From Comamonas sp. GB3 AK4-5 (GTDB lineage Bacteria; Pseudomonadota; Gammaproteobacteria; Burkholderiales; Burkholderiaceae_C), in contig NZ_CP166730.1 in assembly GCF_041320665.1 (NCBI RefSeq), positions 2,232,001 to 2,296,000 of the forward strand: a stretch of 64,000 nt of DNA, read 5' to 3'. The notes under the pieces were generated by a model. That model was given only the letters and a program-made list of their open reading frames with translations. It was not told the origin of the DNA and did no database searches. Positions 26,001 to 32,207 of the stretch are shown here, piece by piece (the first letter of the stretch is position 1; every line of letters begins with the position of its first letter). Made by a program: the position numbers and the translations under genes.

Positions 26001-26126
26001 CGTGGCTGGCTGTCGTGGTCCAGCGAAATCTTGCTGAACAAGCCGCTGCCCAACGCAGGGTTCACCGAGGCCGCCGGGCCAATTCGCAGCAACGCATGGA
26101 GGGTCTACCGTGGCAAGCGTAAATGA
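23046..26126 (+). CDS. Tailspike with GH114/TM1410-like glycosidase barrel
   Basis: A 1026-residue virion protein. Residues 1-510 are beta-rich (attachment and sandwich domains, with a tandem Gly/Ser/Thr-rich beta stretch at about 335-430). From about 525 the sequence follows a TIM-barrel glycosidase pattern: FPTYIVIYQPG, then KVIVYVSFGEEDG, then GVFMDTVDTVD (about 857-867), then VMFESF, like the GH114/TM1410 family (alpha-1,4-galactosaminidase type). The Glu after YVSFG and the Asp of FMDTVD are candidate catalytic residues. An insertion at about 623-705 carries nine cysteines, not a feature I know from this family. It probably digests host capsule or exopolysaccharide. Confidence 0.7.
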   Translation: MGLRDYLHIVSDKSWAGENFIDWRARWYTLDEIEQIGVFDMPGVAGKVRGEWVAEGGDQSVAPEKREPRTLAKKGKLALRFTGTNITIRLGVNPGWGVGQVYIDGKKPSTIPGVSLAKDSFTCDANAHGSWGNEYLDITLADGLSPSEHLLEVYCNNSTSGAGGFVVVTGCKVFAQANVTRDVSAWIAARTELAQGEAFKVTNLSGKTVCNVRLRFPRSMVSPLGAALSDVVLGNIAPNESASVTAVPDLTGAEDEGMKDAAIEMQASYQMDGETGSGVFVPKQSGLTYTGTWFSDSDFGELREIAGSKGASFALVVNADNFTLRVQRDYGWGNFLVMVSPIEAAGCTTTSASPTVAVPAAVLGKLAIGMYVMGTGVPALSTITALNTGAGTITLSANATASSTNRALTFEQKLATVTCHDANGGGFFSDVPITGLPAAQGNKVRLVADSTKPAVWSRLAWEGLDVFETVTETLHYRMACKHVPPFPLRDVRLEQGQVVWTPGAVGAVDLSQPYDNRRVGREEVAARFPTYIVIYQPGHQETIKQYDIAVIDPFGTTRKQVRELQELGIKVIVYVSFGEEDGTLKDKWDPNSPQVPWVGDGKGPGGYASYYMKGGYGFGEMSECKHDCQRVDGTKRCAMGNAKYNPNWSGRCSAACSKDWRDGYLAWTAGGACGGGYTSSNNWQRDASQACSNQACPKYAPSNTKCSQFEGADAWGQDFSMAANFPDENGVWSAYYVDAVSRGPNSWHARIRDYYLPLIFDLPTPRDEVRTVIKKVVDPLDLETGTVHGIELSHAPVDEEDPLLMIHLDTGHVYQQGLEWDADFKLGIVKLHPNEDSPPVQEGTQIRAVYSTKGLGADGVFMDTVDTVDIYPDEPYQQAAADLINDMKALYPSKSFCSNRGFSILDRIIKSCSYVMFESFLTDYNWETGEYGKISEGAAAWNDEITKQLFELRRNHVFDVLALNYCDNGSKGDELRAYIRQESLKRGWLSWSSEILLNKPLPNAGFTEAAGPIRSNAWRVYRGKRK

Positions 26127-26382
26127 CTATGACGACGTGCCCTGGCAGGAAATGGATAACCCGTTCCTGGCCAACATGCCAGTGGTGAGCATGGTGCGCA
26201 GCGTGCGCACGATCAACAAGCACGACGTGACGACGCTGGACACCCAGTGCCAGCGGGTGTTTGCGCGGGTGGGCAATCACCGGGTGTTTCCGGCTTTGGA
26301 CCCCAGCCAGGAGGTGCTGGCCGCCAACGGGGCGGTGCAGACGCTGCGCAGCCTGGATCGGCTCGAGCCATATGGCATTTGA
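26110..26382 (+). CDS. Hypothetical tail-region protein
   Basis: A 90-residue protein that begins with GTG inside the end of the tailspike gene. It has no recognisable domain; the composition is mixed, with SMVRSVRTINKHDVTTLDTQ in the middle. If an internal ATG were used the protein would lose 14 residues. A terminator follows directly, so it closes the tail gene block. Confidence 0.55.
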   Translation: MASVNDYDDVPWQEMDNPFLANMPVVSMVRSVRTINKHDVTTLDTQCQRVFARVGNHRVFPALDPSQEVLAANGAVQTLRSLDRLEPYGI

Positions 26383-26405
26383 GCGTTTTCCCAATCAACC
26401 CATGA

Positions 26406-26427
26406 CCCGCCACTGGCGGGTTTTTTT
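26406..26427 (+). terminator. Intrinsic terminator before the lysis cassette
   Basis: CCCGCC (26406-26411) pairs with GGCGGG (26415-26420) over a very short loop, followed by TTTTTTT. It separates tail genes from the holin. Confidence 0.85.
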
Positions 26428-26443
26428 ACGCCCAGGGAGGGCT

Positions 26444-26656
26444 ATGAGCAACGAAAGCAAAGTGCAGGCGATGATTGAAACCGCCAAGGCGGCGCCAGCC
26501 GTGGCGGGGGCCGCAGCATCCAGCCTCACACTGAACGAGTGGGTGGCCATTGCCACAGGCATCTATATCGCCCTGCAGGCGCTGTATCTGCTGCGCAAAT
26601 GGTGGCGAGAGGAGCGAAAAGCCGGCGGCTGGCTGGAAGACGGGGAGGGGGTATGA
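26444..26656 (+). CDS. Holin
   Basis: A 70-residue protein with a moderately hydrophobic Ala-rich segment at about 16-29, a definite TM helix at about 31-50 (EWVAIATGIYIALQALYLL) and a highly charged C-terminus (RKWWREERK). This is the layout of small class II/III holins. GGGAGGG lies just before the ATG and the gene overlaps the endolysin by 4 bases. It sets lysis timing by permeabilising or depolarising the inner membrane. Confidence 0.75.
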   Translation: MSNESKVQAMIETAKAAPAVAGAAASSLTLNEWVAIATGIYIALQALYLLRKWWREERKAGGWLEDGEGV

Positions 26657-27198
26657 GCGCGCCAGTGCCAAAGACCCCGAGCATCCCGGCCGCCGTGGTG
26701 CGCAAAGGTGTGATTCCAACTGTGCTGCTGGCTGCGCTGAGCAGCCCCTTTGCGCTGAGCACATTGGAGCGCCTGGAAGGGAATGTGCTGCAGGTCTACG
26801 CGGACCACCTGGCCGGAGGGCTGCCAACGTACTGCGCGGGGCGTACAGATCGCGCTGCCGTGGTGGGCACCAAGCTCACGGCCGACGACTGCCGGGAGGT
26901 GAACAAGGTCACGCTGCTGGAATACGGCTACGCAATGCTGGGCTGCGTGAGCTGGGACTACCTGTCGGCCAAGCGCTTGGTTGGCCTGACCATGTTCGCA
27001 ATCAACGTGGGAAAGGATGGGGCCTGCGGGTCGCGCGCGGTACGGCTGATCAATGCCGGCCAGGTCACGCAGGGCTGTGAAGCGCTGGCGCGCGGGCCTG
27101 ATGGCAAGCCGGTGTGGAGCTATGCGGGCGGGGTGTTTGTACCTGGACTGCAGGGCCGCCGGCAGGCTGAGAAAGCGCTTTGCTTGGAGGGAGTATGA
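26653..27198 (+). CDS. SAR endolysin, GH24 lysozyme family
   Basis: A 181-residue protein. A weakly hydrophobic N-terminal helix (about 19-36, rich in Ala/Ser/Leu) looks like a signal-arrest-release anchor. Catalytic Glu is probably E42 (LERLEG), followed after 8 residues by D51 and then T59 in GGLPTYCAGRT, the lysozyme E-8-D-x-T pattern with a two-residue longer D-T gap. It cuts the glycan chains of peptidoglycan after membrane depolarisation by the holin. Confidence 0.8.
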   Translation: MSAPVPKTPSIPAAVVRKGVIPTVLLAALSSPFALSTLERLEGNVLQVYADHLAGGLPTYCAGRTDRAAVVGTKLTADDCREVNKVTLLEYGYAMLGCVSWDYLSAKRLVGLTMFAINVGKDGACGSRAVRLINAGQVTQGCEALARGPDGKPVWSYAGGVFVPGLQGRRQAEKALCLEGV

Positions 27199-27710
27199 CG
27201 GGGCGCGGCAAAACCATCCTGAGATCTCTGGCGCTGGCTATGGCCTTCGCGGCCGGTTGGGTTGCCCAGGGCTGGCGCGCTGATGCCGTGGCGGCCCGGG
27301 TGGAGACAAAGCAGTCAAAACAGGATGCATCGCATGCAAAGCAAGCGAAGGATGCTATAGAAAACAAAGCGGGTGCGCTGTTGCAGCACGCCGCAGCCCA
27401 ACAGGAAAACACCCATGAATACACCCAAAAGCTGGCGGCCCTGGAGGCTGGCCGCGCTGCTGACGCTGTTCGCATTGCAGGCCTGCAGCACGACCTCCGC
27501 ACCGCCGCCACCCACCACGCCCAAGCTGCAGGTGACGCCGCTGCCTGCCGAAATCTCGCAGATCGACACGAAAAGCTCGCAGTCCTGGTTGGAGAGGGCG
27601 GAGCAGTGGTTGCAGGACTTGCAGGCCTGGTCCGGCAGCGGGATGCCGAAGTAGGGCTGCTACAGGGGCAGGTGCGAGTGGACAAGGCACTTCTTGAGCG
27701 GCTGGAGTAG
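27195..27710 (+). CDS. Rz inner-membrane spanin
   Basis: A 171-residue protein with an uncleaved N-terminal TM signal (ILRSLALAMAFAAGWVAQG) and a periplasmic, Gln/Ala/Glu-rich coiled coil, the Rz architecture. It overlaps the endolysin by 4 bases and carries the o-spanin gene in another frame within it. Together the two fuse inner and outer membranes at the last step of lysis. Confidence 0.85.
   Translation: MTGRGKTILRSLALAMAFAAGWVAQGWRADAVAARVETKQSKQDASHAKQAKDAIENKAGALLQHAAAQQENTHEYTQKLAALEAGRAADAVRIAGLQHDLRTAATHHAQAAGDAAACRNLADRHEKLAVLVGEGGAVVAGLAGLVRQRDAEVGLLQGQVRVDKALLERLE
27415..27654 (+). CDS. Rz1 outer-membrane lipoprotein spanin, nested in Rz
   Basis: A 79-residue protein wholly inside Rz in the +1 frame. 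It has a signal peptide (RLAALLTLFALQ) ending in the lipobox LQAC, then the proline-rich segment (APPPPTTP) that typifies Rz1. The nested arrangement is exactly that of lambda Rz/Rz1. Confidence 0.88.
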   Translation: MNTPKSWRPWRLAALLTLFALQACSTTSAPPPPTTPKLQVTPLPAEISQIDTKSSQSWLERAEQWLQDLQAWSGSGMPK

Positions 27711-27793
27711 CGGGAGGTTGGTCGAATCCGGCAGCTCGCATGCGCATGCTCATAAACTGGCAGGGATGCAGTGGCTAAACACAAGGCAAGCAC

Positions 27794-28123
27794 ATGTCTT
27801 ACAACTCTCACCAGCGGAAGCTTTTGGACGACTCTGTTTCTCTTGAGCACAGGGCGTCTCATGCACGCTCCTGTGCTCTGCACGTCGCAAACAAGCTTGG
27901 AGTAGATCGCGAATATGTGATTGGGCTGGTGAAGCAAAAGACTGGCGTCAGCCTTCATGATCCATGCAATGTTGATGGCCTTATCGCGGTCCACAGAGAG
28001 CTAGAACACCTTCGACGGAGCGCTGCCGTTGCGGATCCAGGCGAAGCTGGTGGAGAGCTCGCGCGCCAAGCTGATGGGCATGCAGCAGATGCGGGACTGA
28101 TGTTGGAGGCGTGGCCGAAGTGA
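27794..28123 (+). CDS. Hypothetical protein with a discordant C-terminal third
   Basis: A 109-residue frame with AAGG before the ATG. The first 72 residues (LEHRASHARSCALHVANKLG) are helical and have low third-position GC. After about codon 72 the composition switches: the third-position GC signal moves to another frame (28011-28100). The C-terminal part of this frame is therefore probably non-native. No family recognised. Confidence 0.45.
   Translation: MSYNSHQRKLLDDSVSLEHRASHARSCALHVANKLGVDREYVIGLVKQKTGVSLHDPCNVDGLIAVHRELEHLRRSAAVADPGEAGGELARQADGHAADAGLMLEAWPK
28011..28100 (+). pseudogene. C-terminal fragment of a lost gene
   Basis: In the frame starting at 28011 there are 29 codons before a stop at 28098, and nearly all end in G or C. 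They encode FDGALPLRIQAKLVESSRAK, then LMGMQQMRD. A stop at 28002-28004 in the same frame means this cannot extend upstream. It looks like the 3' end of a phage-type gene joined to the AT-richer frame of 27794. Confidence 0.5.
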
Positions 28124-28182
28124 CGCCTAACAATTGCTTGAGATACTATTTGATACTAATTCAATGAGTAATTAGGAAAATT

Positions 28183-28749
28183 ATGAAGATCCGGAAGATT
28201 TGCAGTCTGCTTGCTTTTAGCATTTGTGGGTTTGCACTCTCGAGCCACGCTCAAGGTGATATTGAAAAACCACCCAGTGTGGCAGAACAAACAAAGAAAA
28301 TTATTGAGGTAGTAAACCTCTATGCTCGTGCGATCGCATGCGATGCCGACGATGGGCTGTCTGGTAAAAATATTGCAGCCATGACGCCATTGACAAATAT
28401 GCTCGAACGTGATGAAGCTAAGTTTGCTGTTTTATGGAATGGTGACTTGGGCTGCCAAGGGGGCTCAGGGACTAGTGGTGCGCGCCTTGCAATCGTGGGT
28501 GTTGGTGCGGGAGACACTTTTTATGTGAATCCGTATGAGTCTGAGCCCGCCGTTGATGCTGGCTTGCCGCGATATGTCGAGAGAATTGTTGGGGCAACCA
28601 AAGACACGCTAGTTTTTGACGTTAGAGACTACTCTGATCGCGATGCAAACTGCTGTCCTTCACTGCGTCAGCGCATCACCATAAGACAACTGCCTAATGG
28701 AAAATGGCAAAGAGTATCGACAAAGAAATTGCCTCCAGCGAAAGACTAA
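28183..28749 (+). CDS. Secreted cargo protein
   Basis: A 188-residue protein with a good Sec signal (CSLLAFSICGFALSSHA, cleavage before Q) and a mature domain with several cysteines (including DANCCPSLRQR) that probably form disulfides. It is markedly AT-richer than the lysis genes and lies after them, the usual place for lysogenic-conversion genes. It may alter the lysogen's envelope. No family recognised. Confidence 0.6.
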   Translation: MKIRKICSLLAFSICGFALSSHAQGDIEKPPSVAEQTKKIIEVVNLYARAIACDADDGLSGKNIAAMTPLTNMLERDEAKFAVLWNGDLGCQGGSGTSGARLAIVGVGAGDTFYVNPYESEPAVDAGLPRYVERIVGATKDTLVFDVRDYSDRDANCCPSLRQRITIRQLPNGKWQRVSTKKLPPAKD

Positions 28750-28792
28750 GAGTGGCCTTGGTTTCCGGGGCTTCTTCGGTACACTGCCCAAA

Positions 28793-28886
28793 GGAGCGTG
28801 CCAGAGCGGCTTAATGGGCGCAGCGCCTGTAAAGGACTGCGCGGGTATCAATGATGACCTCACAGGTTCGAATCCTGTCGTTCCCT
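28793..28886 (+). tRNA. Class II tRNA-like gene with enlarged anticodon loop
   Basis: The segment folds as a tRNA: acceptor GGAGCG with CGTTCC, D-arm with CCA/TGG stem and canonical A14, GG and A21, a variable arm of about 20 bases, and a perfect T-arm ACAGG-TTCGAAT-CCTGT. The anticodon stem CGCAG/CTGCG is perfect, but its loop is 13 bases instead of 7, with TGTAAA in its centre (Tyr-like GTA if read normally). No CCA is encoded. It could be a decayed tRNA, a phage RNA that uses a tRNA fold, or an attachment-site relic. Confidence 0.5.
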
Positions 28887-28915
28887 GTATTGCCGCATCT
28901 GATCTGTAAGGAAAG

Positions 28916-28949
28916 AGCCCCGGAGCCTTGATGGTGTCGGGGCTATTTT
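28916..28949 (+). terminator. Intrinsic terminator after the tRNA-like RNA
   Basis: AGCCCCG (28916-28922) pairs with CGGGGCT (28938-28944), followed by ATTTTT. It ends the rightward transcript of prophage 1. Confidence 0.8.
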
Positions 28950-29003
28950 TGTGCTTTGAGTGTCAGTCAGTGTCGGGTGTTTTTCTTGATTCGCACAGCT
29001 TTC

Positions 29004-29067
29004 GCACCGATTCGGTGCAAACCCGCACATAGCCTAGTGCGGGCTGCGGTTCAATTCCCGCCAGCCC
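29004..29067. other. Candidate phage attachment region (three hairpins, tRNA T-arm-like core)
   Basis: Three hairpins follow each other: GCACCG-ATT-CGGTGC (29004-29018), CCCGCAC with GTGCGGG (29022-29043), and GGGCTG-CGG with CCG-C-CAGCCC (29041-29067). The loop of the last reads TTCAATTC like a tRNA T-loop. Integrases of this class often recombine in tRNA 3' halves. It lies between prophage 1 and the integrase gene, where att is expected. The second copy that would prove it is not in this window. Confidence 0.4.
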
Positions 29068-29117
29068 AGCAAATGCAAGGTGTAGGCCGGTTTTCTTTTG
29101 CCAAACCGGTGTGTGTT

Positions 29118-29157
29118 GGTGCACAGAAATGCACCAAAAATGCACCAGGAATGCACC
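29118..29157. repeat. Phased ATGCACC repeats, possible integrase arm sites
   Basis: ATGCACC occurs at 29129, 29140 and 29151, each exactly 11 bp apart (one helical turn), and an inverted GGTGCA lies at 29118. They end 5 bp before the integrase stop codon and 60-90 bp from the candidate core. This phased arrangement is what arm-type integrase or Xis sites look like. Confidence 0.5.
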
Positions 29158-29161
29158 GATC

Positions 29162-30261
29162 TCAGTTGACGGCCTGCAAGGCAACCTTTGGCTTCTGGTA
29201 GTCCTCGCGGATGAACTTGCCGTAAGTGCGGAAGACCATCTCCACATCCTCATGCCCCAGCTGCTGGGCCACATACCAGGGGTTGGCCCCGGCCGTGAGC
29301 AGGGTGGAGGCGTAGGTGTGCCGTAGCTGATAGGGGTTTCGGTACGGGATGCCGGCGCGCTCCATCAGCGGCAGCCACAGCGTTTTACGCACCTGGGCAT
29401 CGGTTTCCCACGGCTGCATGGTTCTTGGATTCAGCCAAATCCTGGGCCCACGGGCTTTGCTGATCAGCTGCTGGGCCTGCAGCGCCTCGAGAGCGTCGCT
29501 GTTTAGGTCGATATCCCGGATGCCGGCCGCCGTCTTTGCTGGGCCTGGAGCTCCCCAGGTCGCAGGCCGGTGTTCAGCCAGTATTGAATGGTGGGCCACT
29601 CATCGCTACGACAGGCTTGCAGCAGCATGGCTCGCTCGGCCTGGGTGAATGGCTGGATCACATAGTCGCTGGCCTTGCTGTTTTGGCGGATCAACTTGGC
29701 CAGGGCGATACGGTCAAATGGATTGAATTCGATCAGCTCATCATTCAGCGCATCTTCGAAACCGCTGCGCAATGGGGTCAGCAAGTTGCGTATGGCCTTG
29801 CTCGTGCAATCCATCGAGCTGATCCAGTCGCGCAGCGCCGAAGGCGTCACTTCACGCAGCTGCTTTCCGTGTCAGGTCTTCATCCTAGCGCTGTTGATAG
29901 CCTTGGCGTAGCCGTTGTAGGTGGCAGGGGACATCTTCCCGTTCTTCACCTGTTTTTCATAGAGTTCCAGCTGGTCCTGCAGCTTCTTCTCCATGCGGCA
30001 GCTTTCCTTTTCTGGTGTACGGGCCTTGGGGTTGTCCGGGAAGTACTCGGCATAGACAAACGTGCCATCGGCAATCCGGCGCTTGATCTCTGCGCGGAGG
30101 TTGGCCGCATATTGAATGCTGGACTTGTTGACTGGGCCGGGAGGCAGCAGCTCCCGGCATTGCTGCTTTTGCCAGGTAAAGGCAATTTGGATGCGCTGGA
30201 CAGAGGCTTGCTCGCGGAGCGTTATGCCGGGCGGCGTGGCGATATTTGGCTTTGGATCCAT
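29162..30261 (-). pseudogene. Tyrosine recombinase (phage integrase), inactivated
   Basis: Three pieces of one integrase. Codons from 30261 encode the N-terminal arm-binding and SAM-like domains up to an in-frame TGA at about 29874 (after ARMKT); the same frame then continues HGKQLREVTPSALRDW up to TGLRPGEL, which holds the first catalytic Arg. At about 29545 the frame shifts and the beta-hairpin with the catalytic Lys is missing: the text jumps to KTAAGIRDIDLN. The C-terminus keeps YQLRHTYAS and the Tyr of VFRTYGKF. A nonsense change plus an internal deletion of some 80-100 bp should abolish function. Confidence 0.85.
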
Positions 30262-30467
30262 TGGTCTGCTTCCTTGATGTTCACATAGAGGCGGCGCGCG
30301 ACGACGGCGCAGTGCTTGCCATCCAGCCAGCGGCGGTTATGGATGGCCATGGGCGTGACGCCGGTCAGCTCTTCGAATTTCTCGGCCAGTACCCAGTCGG
30401 CACTGGTGCCCGCGCCGGTGGGCACGTTATTGCTACCTGCAATGGCAGCTGCTTCAGCTTGTTTCAT
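30222..30467 (-). CDS. Excisionase-like protein
   Basis: An 81-residue protein that overlaps the integrase start by 40 bases. The segment VLAEKFEELTGVTPMAIHNR followed by W, LDGKHC and VARRLYVNIKEADQWI is a small winged-helix pattern like phage excisionases that also have to recognise directional repeats. ATG 30467 is chosen because GGAG sits 9 bases upstream. It would direct excision, but the partner integrase is broken. Confidence 0.7.
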   Translation of the reverse strand: MKQAEAAAIAGSNNVPTGAGTSADWVLAEKFEELTGVTPMAIHNRRWLDGKHCAVVARRLYVNIKEADQWIQSQISPRRPA

Positions 30468-30491
30468 CTCTTTCTCCGAATGAAAACAAGA

Positions 30492-30513
30492 AGCCCCGCT
30501 CAATGGCGGGGCT
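30492..30513 (-). terminator. Leftward intrinsic terminator upstream of xis
   Basis: AGCCCCGC (30492-30499) pairs with GCGGGGCT (30506-30513). Read leftward it is followed by TCTTGTTTT. Transcription into xis-int would need antitermination or a promoter below it. Confidence 0.65.
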
Positions 30514-30968
30514 GGTTTGTATGGCGCCTCAATGGGGGGCTCGCTTGTTTTGCAGTGCTGACTAGTTCTACGGCTTATGTCGGCTTGTCTGTATTGCTGA
30601 AAGTCTTGCTATTGGTGTGTCGAATTTTTCAACCACACCTTAAAAATACTCCAGCCTGTTGTGTGCAGGGTGGCACAGTGTCGGCGCGGGATCTGCATGG
30701 CCAGCTTGGTCCAACGCGATACCTGTGCCGTAGCAAACAAAGCACGGCCCATTTCTCCTAAACATCCCATTCCTCTCTTTGTATTAATGGCGCGTATTGT
30801 TAACAAAATTTAATGTTCTGTACTGAGGTATTTAAAGGCAGCCTTGACCCTTGTCTACCTGAGTGTCTGCATATCAGCTTTTTGTCAGATTCATGCTGTT
30901 TTGAGTGGCCATGGAGTGCTCCAAAATAAAAGGCACGTTGGTGGGCGGGTCTGGGGATTAGGAGACCA
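30514..30968. other. 455-bp stretch without a convincing gene
   Basis: Mixed GC and many short frames on both strands. The best leftward frame (47 codons from 30752, with AGGAG close to its ATG) has no recognisable sequence and is not listed. AT-rich patches around 30770-30830 may hold a promoter. Confidence 0.5.
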
Positions 30969-31507
30969 TCAGCGTGCCAGCTCGATAAGCCACTCGGCCA
31001 GTGGTAGCCGCGTGTGCTCTCGTTTGGCTTTGGTGATATGGAGTCTTGATTTATGGCGTCTCCTGCTTGGGATAATAAGGGAGGACTCTCCAGGAATAAA
31101 AGGAAGGTCGGGAATCTCATGCAACCCACGATGTAGAGCAGCGTCGCTTTCTCCGCTCGAGCTCCCCAGCAGTGTTGGTGAATGGGGTGCGTCCACCCTC
31201 CATATTTCCCGAGCTGGGATGGCTCGGAAGGTCCAGATTTTGTCCAAAGTTGTGAACCCGCGGGGTGTTCATGAACGCCACCCCACAGGTGGATTTTCTG
31301 TACTGCCCACGTTGCCAGAAGACGTTCGCCTTTGCATGGATTTGAAAACAGATGCAGCCTTCCCCAAGCGCGGCACGGAGGGTGGGCAACAACAGGGCTG
31401 CCACCTGACCAATTGCGAGCATCGTGCTCGGCATCCCATGCCTCCACATCGGCAAGGGACTTGTAGTCGCTGCCTGAGCGGTGGAATAGCACGGCAACGG
31501 TTTTCAT
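30969..31507 (-). pseudogene. Phage protein with methyltransferase-like PPC and EHPAGS motifs, frameshifted
   Basis: From ATG 31507 the protein reads MKTVAVLFHRSGSDYKSL, VVAHPPCRAWGRL, GGVHEHPAGSQLW, GGWTHPIHQHCWG and YIVGC, a known type of phage protein whose PPC and E-P motifs recall C5-DNA methyltransferases. After YIVGC (about 31125) the sensible continuation HEIPDLPFIPGES through LPLAEWLIELAR is in another frame and ends at 30969. A single missing base near 31123-31128 explains this. In the uncorrected frame it runs on to 30800 with unlikely composition. Confidence 0.7.
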
Positions 31508-31520
31508 TCAGGGCTATAGA

Positions 31521-31557
31521 AAAGAAAAAGCCCGCGCGGCTTGGGCCGTGCGGGCTG
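31521..31557 (-). terminator. Leftward intrinsic terminator
   Basis: AGCCCGC (about 31529-31535) pairs with GCGGGCT (31550-31556), with further pairing inside (GCGGC/GCCGT). Leftward it is followed by TTTTTCTTTTC. It sits 14 bases upstream of the methyltransferase-like gene. Confidence 0.8.
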
Positions 31558-31628
31558 AAATAAACCCCCACTATCAAGTGGTAACAGTTTTTCAGGGGGG
31601 CATTTAACCCCAAAAAATCGGGGCTTAA

Positions 31629-31799
31629 TTAAGCGTCACGATTTACCATGTACTCGTCCTCTAAGATAGCTATTTCCTCTTTGGTCAGAGGTTTGCTCGC
31701 GGAATTCTGAGGGAGTGGTTCTATTTGTGAGCCGTGGGAGAAAATGCTTTCAACTGCAGCATAAATTTTTTCCCATAGTGTGAGTGGAAGTGTGAACAT
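31629..31799 (-). CDS. Small acidic hypothetical protein
   Basis: A 56-residue protein (MFTLPLTLWEKIYAAVESIF at the start; KPLTKEEIAILEDEY near the end) with GAGGT 5 bases before its ATG. It is AT-rich like its neighbours. Size and acidic C-terminus fit a small phage early protein, perhaps a binding partner of a host factor. Not recognised. Confidence 0.5.
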   Translation of the reverse strand: MFTLPLTLWEKIYAAVESIFSHGSQIEPLPQNSASKPLTKEEIAILEDEYMVNRDA

Positions 31800-31829
31800 A
31801 TCTACCTCGATCTGTCTATTCGGATGCCG

Positions 31830-32018
31830 CTATCGCTTTGGCACTGCATTTTTTTGCCGAGAATCCGTTTGATCTTTATGCGGCTGAATGTGATTTTTGT
31901 TTTTTGGATCATCTGGCGTGCGGTGATAGTCATCGCGATGTACGGCGTGGCTGTCGACATCTGGAAGATGTTCTTTTCGGCTTTGAATATTGTGAATTGT
32001 TTTATCGGTGTACTGCAT
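31830..32018 (-). CDS. Small hydrophilic hypothetical protein
   Basis: A 62-residue, His/Asp/Lys-rich frame with a perfect GGAGGT ribosome site 5 bases before the ATG. A frame on the opposite strand at 31824-32057 would encode a hydrophobic protein, but it has no ribosome site and is more likely the shadow. Leftward order with 31799 supports an operon. Confidence 0.45.
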   Translation of the reverse strand: MQYTDKTIHNIQSRKEHLPDVDSHAVHRDDYHRTPDDPKNKNHIQPHKDQTDSRQKNAVPKR

Positions 32019-32207
32019 TTGGACCTCCGGTCCTTGTTGTCAATTAGGATTAACTGACTTATTCACAATACTCCAATTTATGGTAAAAAACCGTCCGTGT
32101 AACAATACTTACAATATATAGACCATGGTGTATTAATGGCATTGGAAATTAAAGAGATCAGGACAGGCTGCAGCCTGTGCTCATGCCCCCGTTTGCTGCT
32201 GGGGTAA

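Noticed and set aside
31824..32057. Rightward hydrophobic frame resembling a membrane protein
   Set aside because: It lacks a ribosome site, while the opposite frame has a perfect GGAGGT and fits the leftward series.
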